Below are positions 24,060-37,800 of a DNA stretch of 64,000 nt, one piece after another. Below the pieces are notes generated by a model. The model worked only from the letters and a program-made list of their open reading frames with translations. It was not told where the DNA came from and searched no databases. Numbering within the stretch: position 1 is the first letter of the stretch; the number at the start of each line of letters is the position of its first letter. The position numbers and the translations under genes are program-made. Source of the DNA: Microvelia longipes (Eukaryota; Arthropoda; Insecta; Hemiptera; Veliidae); the NCBI GenBank assembly GCA_018340805.1, contig JACMZG010001913.1, positions 25,182,145-25,246,144 of the forward strand, in the 5' to 3' direction.

Positions 24060-24467
24060 CATAGAGATATTTATTACTAGAGAAACCCTTATCTGTTGAA
24101 TTTCGGAACATCGAAAAAGTAAACTGAAACACCTTCCATAGTCCATAAGAGTCACAGAGACTTAACTAGAGAATGCATTAGCCGTGTCTCAACACATTTA
24201 AAAGGCCTGAAACATCGTATTGGGGCTCTCAGGTACTCTGTGTAACCTCATTAAAACCTCCTTTAAGTGTAAGTTGGGGTTATAATAAATCTATTGTTTT
24301 CGGCTTCTCGCACATAGTTTGTGTTTTGATTTGTATTCTAAAATTCCTCTATATAAGTTATTGTAATTTTGTACTGATTATTGGATTATTTTTAGGGAAG
24401 GTGGTCAGGTTACTTTTTCGATATTTCAAAATTTAACCAGTAGGGCCCCTCTAGTGATATCTCTATG
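24060..24467. mobile_element. CATAGAGATAT-family MITE, copy 3 (complete, 408 bp)
   Basis: Ends are CATAGAGATATTTATTACTAG and its imperfect complement CTAGTGATATCTCTATG. The interior matches copies 1 and 2. No convincing target duplication was seen, so the superfamily is open. Confidence 0.7.
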
Positions 24468-24540
24468 ATAAGAGTAAGTTTAATGCAACAAGTATACAAC
24501 TTGTAATCACATTGTAATCACATTTAAGTATAACTAAAAA

Positions 24541-25060
24541 CTTATGTATGTTACACATTATTGGAGCATCGAAATTATCAATATTCATTTTTATGTACTG
24601 ATTGTGACGTACAACTAGTGTCAAAGACGTACGTTGTAAATATATGACATTTATTGGCAGGCAACAATGTGTTTTTGAAGTAAGTTTCAATAAAGTGACT
24701 TATTGTTAATATTTTGGCCTACATTGGTTTCTTGCTTATGTATGTTACAAGTTATTGGAGCATCGAAATTATCAATATTCGTTTATATGTACTGATTGTG
24801 ACGTACATTTAGTGTAAATGACGTACGTTGTAAATATATGATATTTATTGGCGGGCAACAATGTGTTTTTGAAGTAAGTTTCAATAAAGTGACTTATTGT
24901 TAATATTTTGGCCTACATTGGTTTCTTGCTTACTTATGTTACAAGTTAATTAAGCATTGAAATTATCAGTGTTCGTTTTTAAGTACTGATTGTGACATAC
25001 AACTAGTGTCAATAACGTAAGTTGTAAATAAATTACATTTCTTGCTAGACATAAAAAACA
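24541..25060. repeat. 194-bp tandem repeat, about 2.7 copies
   Basis: Units start at 24,541, 24,735 and about 24,929 (the last partial). They share GATTGTGACGTACA, GGCAACAATGTG and TTCAATAAAGTGACTTATTG. Copies 1 and 2 are very similar; copy 3 is more diverged. Confidence 0.85.
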
Positions 25061-25289
25061 AGACGTTTGCCTTTTTTTGTAGGTAAATAATTTTACTTGA
25101 TATTCGCGATGTTTTAATTTTTTATAAAACTTTTTATTTTATTTATTTTGTTGTTATTTTAGATTTTACATAAAATCTATTGAATAGAAAAATATAAATA
25201 AATGTTTTTGTACTCTGTTTTTGGATTCCGTGGCTTTGTAATGGCAGTTTTTTAAATAAAATACTAATCCAGCAGTGTAGAATACTAAA

Positions 25290-25905
25290 CCGGAATGTCA
25301 CATGTTGAAGTATTTTGTAAATGAACCTGGGTTTTTAACGTAGTTGGGATTTTGATCTGACTTGGAGCTATCCATAGAGAAGAGATTAAAAGGGGAGCTA
25401 TCGTACCCTAACGTTACCAAATTATGCATATCAGTTTTTTTGGTGTAGATTATTAGTAAATTTGGAGATAAGTTTCTCAAGTCACCTATGTGCTTCGTTG
25501 CAGTACATTATTAAAGTGAAATAATATTTTTATCATCTGGAAGACTTGTATGCTGGCTTATTTTAACTGATGAAGGGTGTATGGAGATGTTTGCACCATT
25601 GAATAAACTTAGTGCTACATAAGAGCTGCTGTTAGACGGCAAACTGCTGTTTCACTTAATTTATGTTCAAATTCTGCTTTCAATAGGATTATCTGAAGTC
25701 TAAACCTAACTTCAGGTAAAATAAAATTATCAGTTAAAGCTGGGCTCTGTGGTGCTGCGGCATATTATCTGAAGTCTGGACTTCATCAACTCTACAACTG
25801 CGAAGCGATGCCCACCTCAAGAACTCCCACCCTTCATATGGTCCTGAGCAAATTCTGTCGCTTTCAGATCCTCTAAATATCTGCATTGAAGTGCCACATA
25901 TCCCA
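25290..25905 (+). pseudogene. Gene-derived repeat family, copy 3
   Basis: Shows the family's first block (near 25,460-25,600: GATAAGTTTCTCAAGTCAC, then a TDEGCME-like stretch) and second block (near 25,800: GCGAAGCGATGCCCACC). Both are interrupted by stops. It ends against a CATAGAGATAT-family fragment. Tandem with copy 4, with a spacing of about 950 bp between equivalent points. Confidence 0.55.
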
Positions 25906-25910
25906 CCATC

Positions 25911-26090
25911 ATAGAGATATATCACTAAAGGGGGCATAGCCTATCTCAAAACATGAAAAGGCCTGAGTTATCATTTTTGGGCCTTCAGGGACTCTGTGTA
26001 ACCTCCTTCAAGAGTTAATTAGGGTTACTATGAATTAATTGATTTCTTCTTTCTTCACATTTTATGAGTTTTGATATCTTTTTAGGCATA
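25911..26090. mobile_element. CATAGAGATAT-family MITE, copy 4 (partial)
   Basis: Begins CATAGAGATATATCACTAAAG, continues GGCATAGCCTATCTCAAAACAT and GGGACTCTGTGTAACCTCC, and fades at TTTTTAGGCATAG near 26,090. Confidence 0.65.
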
Positions 26091-26334
26091 GTAGATGAAC
26101 TCATAATGCAAGTGGACTCCCTGGATGGAAAACAAGTCCATTTCACCTATAAGGAAAAAGGTGGGAGTAGGAAGGCTGTCTCTACCCCTGACCCCTCATT
26201 TTTACATCACTTTGATTTATATTAGTTTATGGAGGGCTGTCCCCCTTGTGCTCACTGACAAACTGGCCAGTTTTAACTGTTATTTACTTGATTTGTGTTC
26301 AAATTTTAAATGTATTTATGAAAATTAGTACTAA

Positions 26335-27085
26335 TTGTTATTATTTGCAGTCAAAAACAAAGAGGTAGTTTGTTTATAATTAAAGAAGTACGTAAATCCG
26401 CTTTTGGGGTGTGGAATACCTGTATCTTTGTGGATAAGTTGCTCAAGGCACTTCCGTGCATTGTTGCTAATTAATGTGAAATATCAATATCTTCTATTCA
26501 ATTTTATCATCTGTAAGACTTGTATCTTAGGCCTATTTACCTGATGAGGTATGCATTCAGAAATTGGCACTAGTTGGATGAACTTCGAGCAGTTAAGTAC
26601 TGCTAGATGTTAAAGTTATTTCCTTAATTTTCTTCAAATTCTGCTTACAAGAGGATTAAGTAAAGTCTAAACCTGTTGACTATTTCATCTTCACAGCTAC
26701 GAACCTATCCCCACATCAAGAAAATCAAGTACATTAGAGGTGAAGCCCTCAAGGGCATCATTCGCAACCTTCATGATGATGTGTACTTTAATTACATGTG
26801 GGATTTAACCCCACATTTTTTAACCTATACTTTTGATGTTTCAGAGTTGAACCCCCTGTTCAATCCTGTTTACACGACACCTGCAAGGTGGTTGAACCCT
26901 CTACCTAACTCCGCGTGTGAACAAAGTAAATATTTTCTTTTTAATAGGAGTTAAAGTTGTATTAAAATTCTCTTTTATTTTGTAAAATTTGATACTACAA
27001 TAAAATTCTTTTCAATTAATTCTTTTGTTTTAATCTAATTTCTGTATGACCAACACCAATTTACTGGTGTTGACATACAGGCTCG
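26335..27085 (+). pseudogene. Gene-derived repeat family, copy 4
   Basis: TTATTATTTGCAG (a good splice acceptor) precedes block 1, which translates with stops to FIIKEVRKSAFGVWN and FVDKLLKALPCIV, matching copy 2. TCTTCACAG precedes block 2 at about 26,697 (TYPHIKKIKYIRGEALKGI). An AATAAA-rich tail ends at CCAACACCAATTTA near 27,060, as in copies 1 and 2. The splice-like borders suggest that introns were kept, so the copies are probably not reverse-transcribed mRNA. The function is unknown. Confidence 0.55.
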
Positions 27086-27813
27086 TGGGCAACCCTTAAT
27101 CTTTTATCTCAGACTTACCTTAGCTAGAGCCTTGTTATTAGATGCATACTATAGTATGTGCCAAATAGTAACCTGGCACATATTTATTTATTCTTCATTA
27201 TGAGCTGTCACAAGTGTATGGACGGGACACATAATGTACCACTTTTTGGATTATTAGTTTTCTTATTGGAAAGTAAGTGTGTTATTCATAATTTAAGAAT
27301 TTGTTTCTCTACTATTCAAACAGACTCTTGATCGACCTCTGCCCTATTTTTCTCCTTTCATTTTTATACATGAATCTGAATTTTCTTTAGTTACTGCTAA
27401 CTTTCTTTCACAATTACATTTTTGATAATATTTATGCATACGAATATTGATTGGAAGTCCTAAAACAAGCCATTTTTGTCCTGTCTGTCAGAGACAGTAT
27501 GGAAAAAAACAGGGCAGAACAAGAGGTAGAGGCCCCTTTACTATATTACCATCTAGGACTATTGACCTAGACTTCTACATATGTGCAATAAACTATAACA
27601 GATAGTACAAAACAAAATATAAGAGAACTATGAAAACGAGTAAAATAAATGGTAAAACTGAAGAATTATCAACAAACTGGTAAAAAACTATAACTTTCTG
27701 TTTTAGTTTGCTCTGATGATAAAGGTTAGAGACATAATAAAGGTTTGTGAAACGCCAGCTTTATAAAACTGTTTTTTATTTTTTGGACTGAGTACCAAAG
27801 CTGAGGAAGTGTT

Positions 27814-27899
<86 letters not shown>

Positions 27900-28876
27900 T
27901 TGTGTGTGTGCGTCCAGGTCAATGACATCTAGGTCATCATTGGTTCAACAGAATTAGATGGTAAACAGGTAGTATAGAAGAGAGGCCCCTACCTCTTGTT
28001 CCACCCTCGTTACCCAACTGTCCCTGAAAGACATGACAAATATGGCTCCTACAGACCACAGGGACTTAAGAAGGCTCGCAAAGTGAAAGAACCCCGAAGT
28101 AGTCTTCTTATGGTCATGGCATTCTATAACTATTGGGACTGGTTTAAGAGCAACCAGACCATTTTCAGATGGCACAACTGCATCTATAGGCTGATTTATG
28201 TACCAAGTTTCAACTTACTAGCATAAATAGAGTGGGAGCTACAATGATAATAGACAAACTTTGTAAAAAACACTCAGGAAGCCTTAAAAATACCTGAAAT
28301 GGATAATTTCTGTGACATCCCAGTTTTGGTCTTTTTGCAAACAATATTTTTTATATATACCTACGGTATAAATGAAAAAGTAAAAATTAAACAAATAAAT
28401 ATGTACATTGAACATATGCTGATAAAGAGAAAAAATCATCAATTTTTTATAAAAAGAAATATTTATTTATCTTTGCATGACATATTGCATTTATATATAC
28501 TAGTAATATGATAAACTAATATTGGACAACAAACATATGGTTGTTGCCTATGTGAACAACATTGTCAATAGTCACGACCAACATTGTCATGTAGCAGCTA
28601 CGCAGACACATGGCCACAAAGCTGCCCTTATCTGAAGCCCCAGATATTAGGTTAAATCATAAAATATATATTAAGGAAAGTTCCAATAGGTTTATTTAAG
28701 TAAACGTTTTTGTATAAAAATTAGCACAACTGTATCTTAGCTGGTTTCCTTGGACCTCAAAGGAGTGGTACAGGGAATAACTCCGACACCTTATTTTTTT
28801 TGCATCAATTCATTTCATATTTTGAAGAATTGATGTTTAATATTTGACATCCATTGAAGAGAGTCTTTAAAATAAT
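27086..28876. other. Intergenic: (TA)n at 27,813-27,899 and a dispersed-repeat copy
   Basis: No gene. A TA microsatellite of about 85 bp lies at 27,813-27,899. The part 28,200-28,400 belongs to a dispersed repeat also seen at 33,600-33,790 and 48,190-48,300 (CAAGTTTCAACTTACTAGC, CCTGAAATGGATAAT). Confidence 0.5.
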
Positions 28877-30846
28877 TTACACTCCAGGTGGGCCCTGAAA
28901 AAAATAAATAGAATGTTTATTTACTGGGAGTAAGAACACTATTAGTTTCCTGAGAGAAAATGACTAGAAGTTGTAGCGAGCCATTTGGTTAACACTTATA
29001 TTAAATTAGTTGTTTCAGTTCGCAGTGAGATAGGAATATAGTTATAAGATTCCAGTCCCCCTACCTCGTCAACCACAAGGTCTATCTATTCTACCCCTTC
29101 ATATTTTACATTCCCCTATTCTACCTTGTAAAGCGACTTGTATTTTTATTATCATCTTAATTGATTAATATATTGATATTAATCAATTGATCATTGTGTT
29201 TGTCTAGTTCTCCGATTTATGCGTGTTAATGTATTTTTTGTATCTTTATGTATATAGTTAATAAATTTAAAGTAATTTAATTGTATAGAACTGAAATCAA
29301 TTGTTTTCTTCTCTCTGTATATGATTATATTTTATTTTAAATTATACATTGCTTCATATTACGTTTTGGTTCGATTTCTAATGACTTTTATCTTCTATTT
29401 CAATTATTTTACTTTGAATCAATGAATGAAGAGACAACTTGATGTCTGATAACTTCTATCTCTATTATTTTACTTTGATCCAGTAAAATAAATGTCTTGT
29501 TGTTGTGTCTTCATTTTTGTTGTTGTGTATGAGTTTCTCAGTTATTATCTGCATAAGAAAGTTTGAACGCAAATTTATTTTTTCTCCTTGGTTAGGCTTT
29601 TGAATTGTGTTATTTCTTTTTTTAAATGTTTTTAACAAAAAATCTTCTTTTTTGCGACAATTATAAAACTACATAATTAATGAATAATAGCAAAATCAAA
29701 ATATTTTGGAAAAAGTAAGTGTAGGTTGTTAAGTATTTTCAAAACACTAATTTGATGTTTGATTGACGGTGATATTGATATTATTATGATATGAAATAAT
29801 ATCGTATAGAGACGAGCCCCTCTCGATTATTGGTTGCAGGAGACTCTGAGAATATTACTCCCCACCTCTCTCACTAGCTATACTCAAATACCTATCTATA
29901 CAGTAATTATACATACTAGAAGTGTTAACCAAATGGCTCACTGTAACGTCTAGTAGAAAAATGGGTTCCAAAATAACTCCAGAGATAAAGGCGAGAAAAG
30001 TTATAACAAATAACTAACTCTTGAAGCAAAGCCCACAAATATAATTGTTGCAAAGGAATAATAGCATTATACTTTCAAGATAAAATTTTGTCTCTAGATG
30101 TAAACATAAATTAATTAAAGTTATATTTTTATTTAGTTTGGTCATTTACTTTATAAACTGATGTGATGGTTAAAGGGGCAATTAGTCAATTATATAAATC
30201 AGAAGTCATTAGTATTTTTTTGAGTAAGAAAAGACTCAAAACCCAGTTTCCTAATATCTTATTGGCACTGAAGATGATCTTCAGTAGGTTGGAAGCCAGT
30301 TATCCTTTATTTTAAATAAATGTTAACATCTCTGGAGACTCATTTTATAGCATCTGCTTTTTTAATTTTTATTATTTGTTTCACTGATTAGTTTTAGTAT
30401 ATTATACTATGATTTACCTTATTTCTTAAAGGAAGGAGATAAAAAACAGTCCAATAACTCATATATACTTTCTGCTAATGATTACCTGAAGAATTACCTA
30501 CCTTCGATACTGACTGTTGAATATTTATATTCTGGTATCTGCTTAACCTCATAATCAACTATTGAGGAATTATCTTCAGAAGGCTTCTCTTAAACCACCC
30601 CTCTTACCCTTCCCGCCATTAGTATTGCCAACCTTACAACTATCTCTTTGAATCAAGAATTAAAGGTGATCCAAACCTAACCTGACCAATTGCTAGGAAG
30701 GTAAAACTTACAAACAATGCAGTGCAGCAAAGAGTGAAGTTGAATTTTCTAGATGCTCTCAGTTCAAGCCATTGAGTTTGGTTAGGCACGTACATCTCCG
30801 GGGGCATTCTATGAGGGGACCCTTCTCCTTCTCCTACAACATTCAT
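28877..30846 (-). CDS. Putative small single-pass membrane protein, two exons
   Basis: Exon 1 (30,846-30,682, 55 codons) starts in a fair context (AAAATGA) and reads MNVVGEGEGSPHRMPPEMYV, then a basic turn (RASRKFNF). A hydrophobic segment follows, about residues 37-53 (TLCCTALFVSFTFLAI). It ends phase 0 at GGTCAG|GTTAGG. Exon 2 (28,894-28,877) follows a good acceptor, TTTATTTTTTTCAG, and adds only GPPGV and a stop, giving 60 residues. Composition and the N-out/TM layout look real, but I do not recognise the family. The 18-nt last coding exon is the weak point; other exons could lie in the intron. The gene would lie just downstream of CCDC142 on the same strand. Confidence 0.4.
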
Positions 30847-31886
30847 TTTAAAAAAATAGAAATAAATAACCATTTTAGAAATCTTGGCAACACTGAATAG
30901 CCATTATTTTGTATAAAATTAAAATAAATCATGTTAAAATGAACATTTATTTAAAAAGTGACATTAATCTCAAAAAGTTTGTTAAACCATAAATAATGTT
31001 TAAATCAGTAAAAGGTAACGCCTTGCAATGTTCATATCTCTAAGACATCAACTTATCTAGAGCAATTAATTTTGACATAGTTGATAGCAGTGTGTTACCA
31101 ACATAAATAGACTGCTGGGCAAAGGTAACCTATAGGCTACCTCGAGGGGAGGTGCCACAAATCATTTTCTAAACACTCTATCTAACATCTATATAAACTG
31201 ACTTTAATTACGGGAAAATGACATTTAAAGGTTTATTTCTTTTGAAACGAATTACGAACATACAATTTATAAAATAATAATATTAATAATCCTCGCAGTT
31301 ACAGTTTATAATTGTCTAACAACGTCAAATCTTAAAACTAATATAATTAAATCTGATCCTCTAGAAATTCATCTATAGAATAATACGCTTTTTGCTATAG
31401 ACGCTTTTTAACTTGTTTTTTGAATGAGTCGTCTGGAAAAGTAAGTCTGTAAAATGTAAGTAAACAGGATGTTGAAGTTTGGTAGGAGTAGAAATTAGAT
31501 GGAGTGGGGTACTGAGGTAGAGGTCATCCTATGAGTTTTACATAAAGGTTTACCGATTAGGAGTTTGTGACAATAATAAATAATCAAAGTTACATGATTG
31601 TTTAGAGATAGATGTTTGGAAAACAACTGTTGATGTCAGACATTTATCTGTAAGCAACTATGTAACAATAATTTGTTTAATTATAATGTTAAGACTTAAA
31701 ACAGTTTAAATTATATCAATGCTTGGCAAGATTAGTATTTTTATTAATTCTTTTCAACCTATTCCTCCTAGATAGTAATAAGTTAAAATAGTGGTCCCGA
31801 TAACATTTTTCTACAGTTTACTATAATATTCTCATGACACGGACTCGGGCTTATTTCTACATTTAAGTAGACAACAGATACAAATA
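30847..31886. other. Intergenic between the small gene and CCDC142
   Basis: AT-rich. It contains the CCDC142 3' UTR on its right side, but no single polyadenylation site stands out. No ORF or repeat recognised. Confidence 0.4.
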
Positions 31887-34800
31887 CTAACTAGTAGACT
31901 GGCTGATAGTCTTATCCACAGTGGGGATGCTGTGACCAGGTTGAGAGAGAAGCAATCTACACACCCCCTCACACCTCTTCAATGCTTCCGTGCACAGTAG
32001 TTTGTTGCCACTGGATAGCTTTGCTCGTTCAACCAACCAAGTGGGTACTCCTCCGAAATCAGCCAGTAACTGGAGAGCACCCCACTCGCTGAAAAATAAA
32101 CAATCCATAAATCAGCCAACACTCTATAGTATTGGTATAAAATTATTATAAACTCACATCAGACCCAGTATAAAAGTATATGGAGATAATAGTGGTAACT
32201 TTTTATCTCCATATCAGATTCACTATGCTCATCCTCTCTACCTTAGACTTGCTTCACTCATACTCAGACAGTAAATACATTTGTTATATACCCAGCAGTC
32301 ACCCATCCAGGACTGACCTCTTTCGATACTGCTTAACATTAGTGATCCATCAAAACAGCAGACATTATAGCCTTCTTGACATGAAACATTGTGTACTTTT
32401 TTATAAAGGCATACTAAATTACAACTTAATTGAAATATTTATAATTTAATAGAAATATCGATTTATAATATTTTCAAATGCATACAAGTCATTTGATTTG
32501 AAATTGAACTAATGCTAATAATAAGATGAAACTTGGCACAATTGTTGGTACTGTACATGACTACATGAGTGGTAGTAGTAGTAGTAGTAATATGGGGGAG
32601 TGGTAGTAACTACCAGGCAAGTAGGCCACGTTGTTGGGCCCTTTTTGCCAGCTCCCTAAGATAGTGTTCTACTCCTTTTAATTTCGTGTAGGTATATTTC
32701 ATCAAATCTAGACAGAAGAGCCGTGAATTTCTATGGTTCCTCTCAAGCTTTTCAAAGCAATCATACATATTTTTACTGACTCATATAATCTAGTGAAAAC
32801 TAGGAACAACACGTGCCCTCGCTGTTAAACCAAACCTCCATACACTTTAAACTACAAGGCAGACACACTATAGTATTATAATGAATCTTCTTTGAGGGTC
32901 CTAAATTTTGCTTATACCCAGTTTCATTTAGGGTAAGAGATCATTAATGAGTACCTGACAACACACAGGCTCAAGACCACCGGCTTTACATCCCTTCGGA
33001 AGGACGTGGTATGCAGAATTTTATCCCTCTCATAAAAATCCCAGAGGCCCGTGCTGGGATTGAACCCATGACTAAATAAACTCGGAAGTTTAAAATCCAT
33101 TCATTCTGTGAATGTGGTGAGTCTTTACATGGGTGGTAAATTTCAGATTAATCAAAACATTTTTCTGTGTTTTATCAATTTTTAAAATTTTCACTCATAA
33201 AAAAATATTTTTAGCATAGTGCAACTAGACCTAAATGTTGATTTTAGTACCAAGTTTTAAACACACCATAAACACTCACATACACAATCAATATTTTCAA
33301 AATGGCGACCAATATCATGGTCAATTTCAATAGTTTTTCGTTAGTTGCACTTCTTAGTTTATAGAATTCCATCTTAAATTACTAGATAATAGGCTTTAAT
33401 TCTATATGTTATAAAATTTATTTTGTTTTAATAATTCAGCCATCATATGAATCATATGATGATGGCTACTTTTATCTAGTAATTTAAGGTCAATTTCGAC
33501 TCGATTATTAAAAGTTTGATTAACAAAATTTTTTTCAATTTTTGATGACTCAGCAAAATAGGTTATCATAGTCTGAAAAATATTATCTTCCGAGCAGCAC
33601 AACTAGATCTGAAGTCTGATTTTTGCACCAAACACAGTGAGTTATTTGTGACACAGATACACACAAACAAACACTCAGAACGTCATGAAAAAGCCTGAAA
33701 CGGACAATTATGATTAAACCTTGGTTTCGGTCCGGTGAGCCTTCGGTCCAATACTTTTCCTTATACCTGCAGTAGTAGGATAGAAATAGTAAAATTTAGG
33801 AATTAAGTTTAGTGAACTGTGAGAAATCTTAATTAGGAATATGAGATAATGAAGACAGCTTTGGGATATATTTTTGATTTCTGTTTGTAATTGGTTTATG
33901 GTTTTGTTTACTTGTTATTAGCAGTGATTAGGTTCCTCTATGGTTTCTTCCTCTATGGTTATTATATTCACTGAGGATGCCAAGCATCACTTGTGCAAAA
34001 GCTCTGACATGAAATAAATTAATCTAATAAAACTCGGACTGCTGTCTTCATTATCTCATATTCCTAAGTAAAATCTAGGTAAATTTTTTAAAGCACAAAT
34101 TCTGAAATGTCATAAGAAGGTCATTTATCAGAGCACATAATAACAAAGTGTTTTGTGTAGTGTTACCTAAATTTAATCTTATGAGCATATATGTGATGAA
34201 GCCAGGCTTCACACATGATATCTAGCACGAGACAGGTAACATGTTGCTGAGTTATCGAGTCCAGTTCACATGTTGACTCTAATACTGGCCTCAGTACAGC
34301 TTCTGAAATTTATAAGACTCATTCTTAGTGAAAAAATATAAAATAAAATAAAATATGTTTATTCTGCTTTACAAAATTAAAAATAATATAATGTGTGGAG
34401 TGTGGATCACACTATATGAGCAGTGGATATACCTTAGGTCAGGAATACGCAGGGTTGGCAAAAACCCGGGTTTAATTGTAAAAACCCAGCCCACCTGGGG
34501 TTTTTTTAAAAAACCCGGGTTTTTTGGGTTTAATGGGTAAAATGGGTTTTTATATTTTTTTTAAATTGCAAGTTAAATAATCGTATTTTTAAGCCTATTT
34601 TAAGAATCTAGTTGATAAATAGGCGTAATACGTAATTAATACATTTATTGAACAAAGTTTTAGTTAAATTAAGATTTTTTGTAAGCAAAGATAATATTTA
34701 TTTCAGAAATTTTAAGTTTTAATCGATAGTTTAACTAAAAAAAATCCCCATTCTTAATTAATAACAATACCTAATACTTCTCTCTTGTAAATATAACAGT

Positions 34801-37800
34801 TAAAAAATAACAGTCACAAAGCAACTTCAATGCATTACAGATTCTTCATAAAAAAAAGAATACAGCACGAATAAATAAAAAAAAAAAATATGAACAATAA
34901 CAAAACACTGAGCAAGAAATTTTTATTTATATTTTTTATTATAATTTACTAGTTCAATTTTTAGTTACTTTTTATTATTTTTAGTTTGATCAGTAGTCTT
35001 ATGATAAGATATTTTTTAATAACTTTGAAAATAATTTGACAATTTTTGTTTATTTCCTCCAAATTTAAAATTTAAGTTGTTTGTTTATAATTTTGTAAAT
35101 TAATATTTCTTTTCTTAAACATTTAACATACTCAATAAATATGTAAAAAAAAGTTTAATAAAAATAAAGAGCATTCATATATGTATACCAATGCCTTGAT
35201 TTATTTTACATGCATAGAACAGATGCAAGAATAACCTTATTATACTTTTTATAATTATTTTATTTATTTTTAGCTAATTTCCCAAGGAACAACAAGCTTT
35301 ATTATAAAAAACTAAATTAATGAATAAAAAATATAAAAACCCGGGTAAAATAGGGTGGGTTTTGCCCATTTTGCCCGGGTGGGTTTTTTAATTTTACCCA
35401 CCCGGGTGCCAACCCTGGGGATACGCAAACTTCAGATCCCCATTGTATATAAATGGTACTTCTACGAAAAGGACCCCTGTCCTTCTCGTTCCTTTCCACT
35501 TAAAGGAAAACATGAAAAATCAAATAAGAAGAAATAGAATAAATAATTTTACCTAAATACTCCTCGACATATTTACTGGCATACTGTGGCACCTCGTCAT
35601 ACTGCTGTTTGTAATAATGAGCTTCAGGAAAAATAATTTTCAGATTTGCCAAACTATAAGTGCGGCATACCTTAGCCAGAATATTAATACATGTCTTGGG
35701 AACACCCTACAATAGCAACAAAAATAAATTCAAAATGTGCCCTTACTTTAATACTGAGGAACATAATGAGGAACAATAAGGAGGATTCAACTCTTAATAG
35801 TAAAAAATAAAGTCAGACTACAAAATGAAACCTTATCCTTTTAATTCTAATTTTAGTAATAACATAATAGTCCAAGAGCACGAGGGTGATATCCTACGCC
35901 ATAAAACGTAGGAACCATTCGTTCATAGGATTTACAGGATCATAAAGTAAAGTAAGAAAAGTACAAGTATGGTGACGTAATCGCTGGACAATATGCTGAC
36001 AAAAAAGTTTTAAATAAAAGAGTTCTCAAGGAAACAAAAAGTTTTAGTCCTGGTCATTTTTTAACTAAATTACTTCATTTTTAAGACACAGTCTATCAAA
36101 ATATCATCTACTCTTTCTCTTAAATATCTTTCACTCACTCTCACTCATTATATTTCTGTATAACTTTTATATCTAGAATATAAAGCATTATAGATAAAAA
36201 AAATAACCAGGACTAAAAATGCTTGTTTTTTGAGTACAATATTTTAAAACTTTTTTAAAATTTTTAAAAATAAAATAGTTGTAATAATTGTAAAATTTTG
36301 CTCAGTCAGCATATTGTCCAGCCTCGGATTAAATCACCAGACTGGTGGTTTGCTTACTCTACTCTATGGTCCTGTAAATCCTATAAACGAATAGTTCATA
36401 TATTTTTCAGGATATCACCCCTGGGCTGCCACACTGTAAGGAATTATACTTAGATTACAAGTATTTTTGGGAATTCTTTTTTTTTTGTCATGTTCATTTG
36501 TTAGAATCACAAATAAGTACATTTTTTAACTTAATTATAAATACAATTTCTTTTGGTTTGAAACAGATTTCAAGCCAACAAAATCCTGATCCGTATAAAT
36601 TCCTTAAAATTTACCGCCCCCGAAAAAAGGATAAAAAATTTGATTGGTTCTCCCTATGGGATGTCACTCCAAAAAGGGAAAAATACCCCTACTTATAAAA
36701 AAAGTAGCCCCCTAAAAGATTAGGGGGCTGGCCTATGGAAAACACTTTTTTTAAGGGAGAAAAAGTTACTTTTACTCCTTTGGGAGTGAAAACTGCTTCT
36801 TTACTTCCTACAAACTAGTCAAAAAACTTTACATTATACATCACCTGGAGATAAAAGGAAGTTAATGGATAAAGTTATGATGGATTACCTGTAGCTTTTC
36901 AATGTTAGTATTGACTTCAGACACAAGTTTGGCCCTCATGTTGGCACAGACCATGACATGGACACTGCAACCTGGACCAAGGATGTCCACCTGGTTGGCA
37001 AACTAAGCAAACACAATCAATATTAAGCTCAAGTTCTTAATACTAGTAAGATATATGTCAAACAATGGCTAGAAGAAAAATGACTGCATTTAGATGATAT
37101 AGGTATTAAATTTCTTAAGATTGAATTTAGTTTCTAAAATAGGATTATTATGGTATGCTCTTATTTAAATGTTTAATGTTACCAAAATAGATAACTAAAT
37201 TACCATATTTGGGTAATAGTTACCAAAATATTAATATTAAATTTCTAAGACTCAATGTACTGGTGGGAGGGAGGGGGGCTTGGTAGAGAAAATTTCAGAA
37301 AGTCTAGGACCATGTTTCCTGATATTTTCATGGATTTAATATTGGTGTCCCTGAAATGTTTCTCCATGTATGTATACATCTCTGGAGCAGGAGATTTAAT
37401 TAATAATTACTCACAGATCTTCTAGAAAGAGCAGAAATACAGGATGAAACATCATTTTGAGTGACTCTAAAAAACTGCTCCATGTCCCAGTTATTTGATA
37501 GTTTTCTGGCTCGGTTTTCAGCCCACAGTCTCACAGTGTGAACCTTCACAAATTAAAAATGATTAAATTTATTATAGGATAAATTCAGTTTCTTATAATC
37601 AAAGCAAAATATGGACATGTATAAAAAATCTTTGGTATCAAAAAACCAAAATCAACCAACTCACCCAGGGGTGTCGGACTTAAATCTAGAGAGAGGTCAA
37701 CATGTAAGACTGATGCCAGCACTGAGTGACCACTCTAGTGGCTAGAAAATGAACTATTTATGTCAAAAAATCTTTGTTCTTTACCGTGCCTTAATTATTC

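Noticed and set aside
33030..33065. Possible tRNA gene on the minus strand (B box GGTTCAATCCC)
   Set aside because: No A box or cloverleaf could be built around the B box. It is better explained as a SINE remnant.
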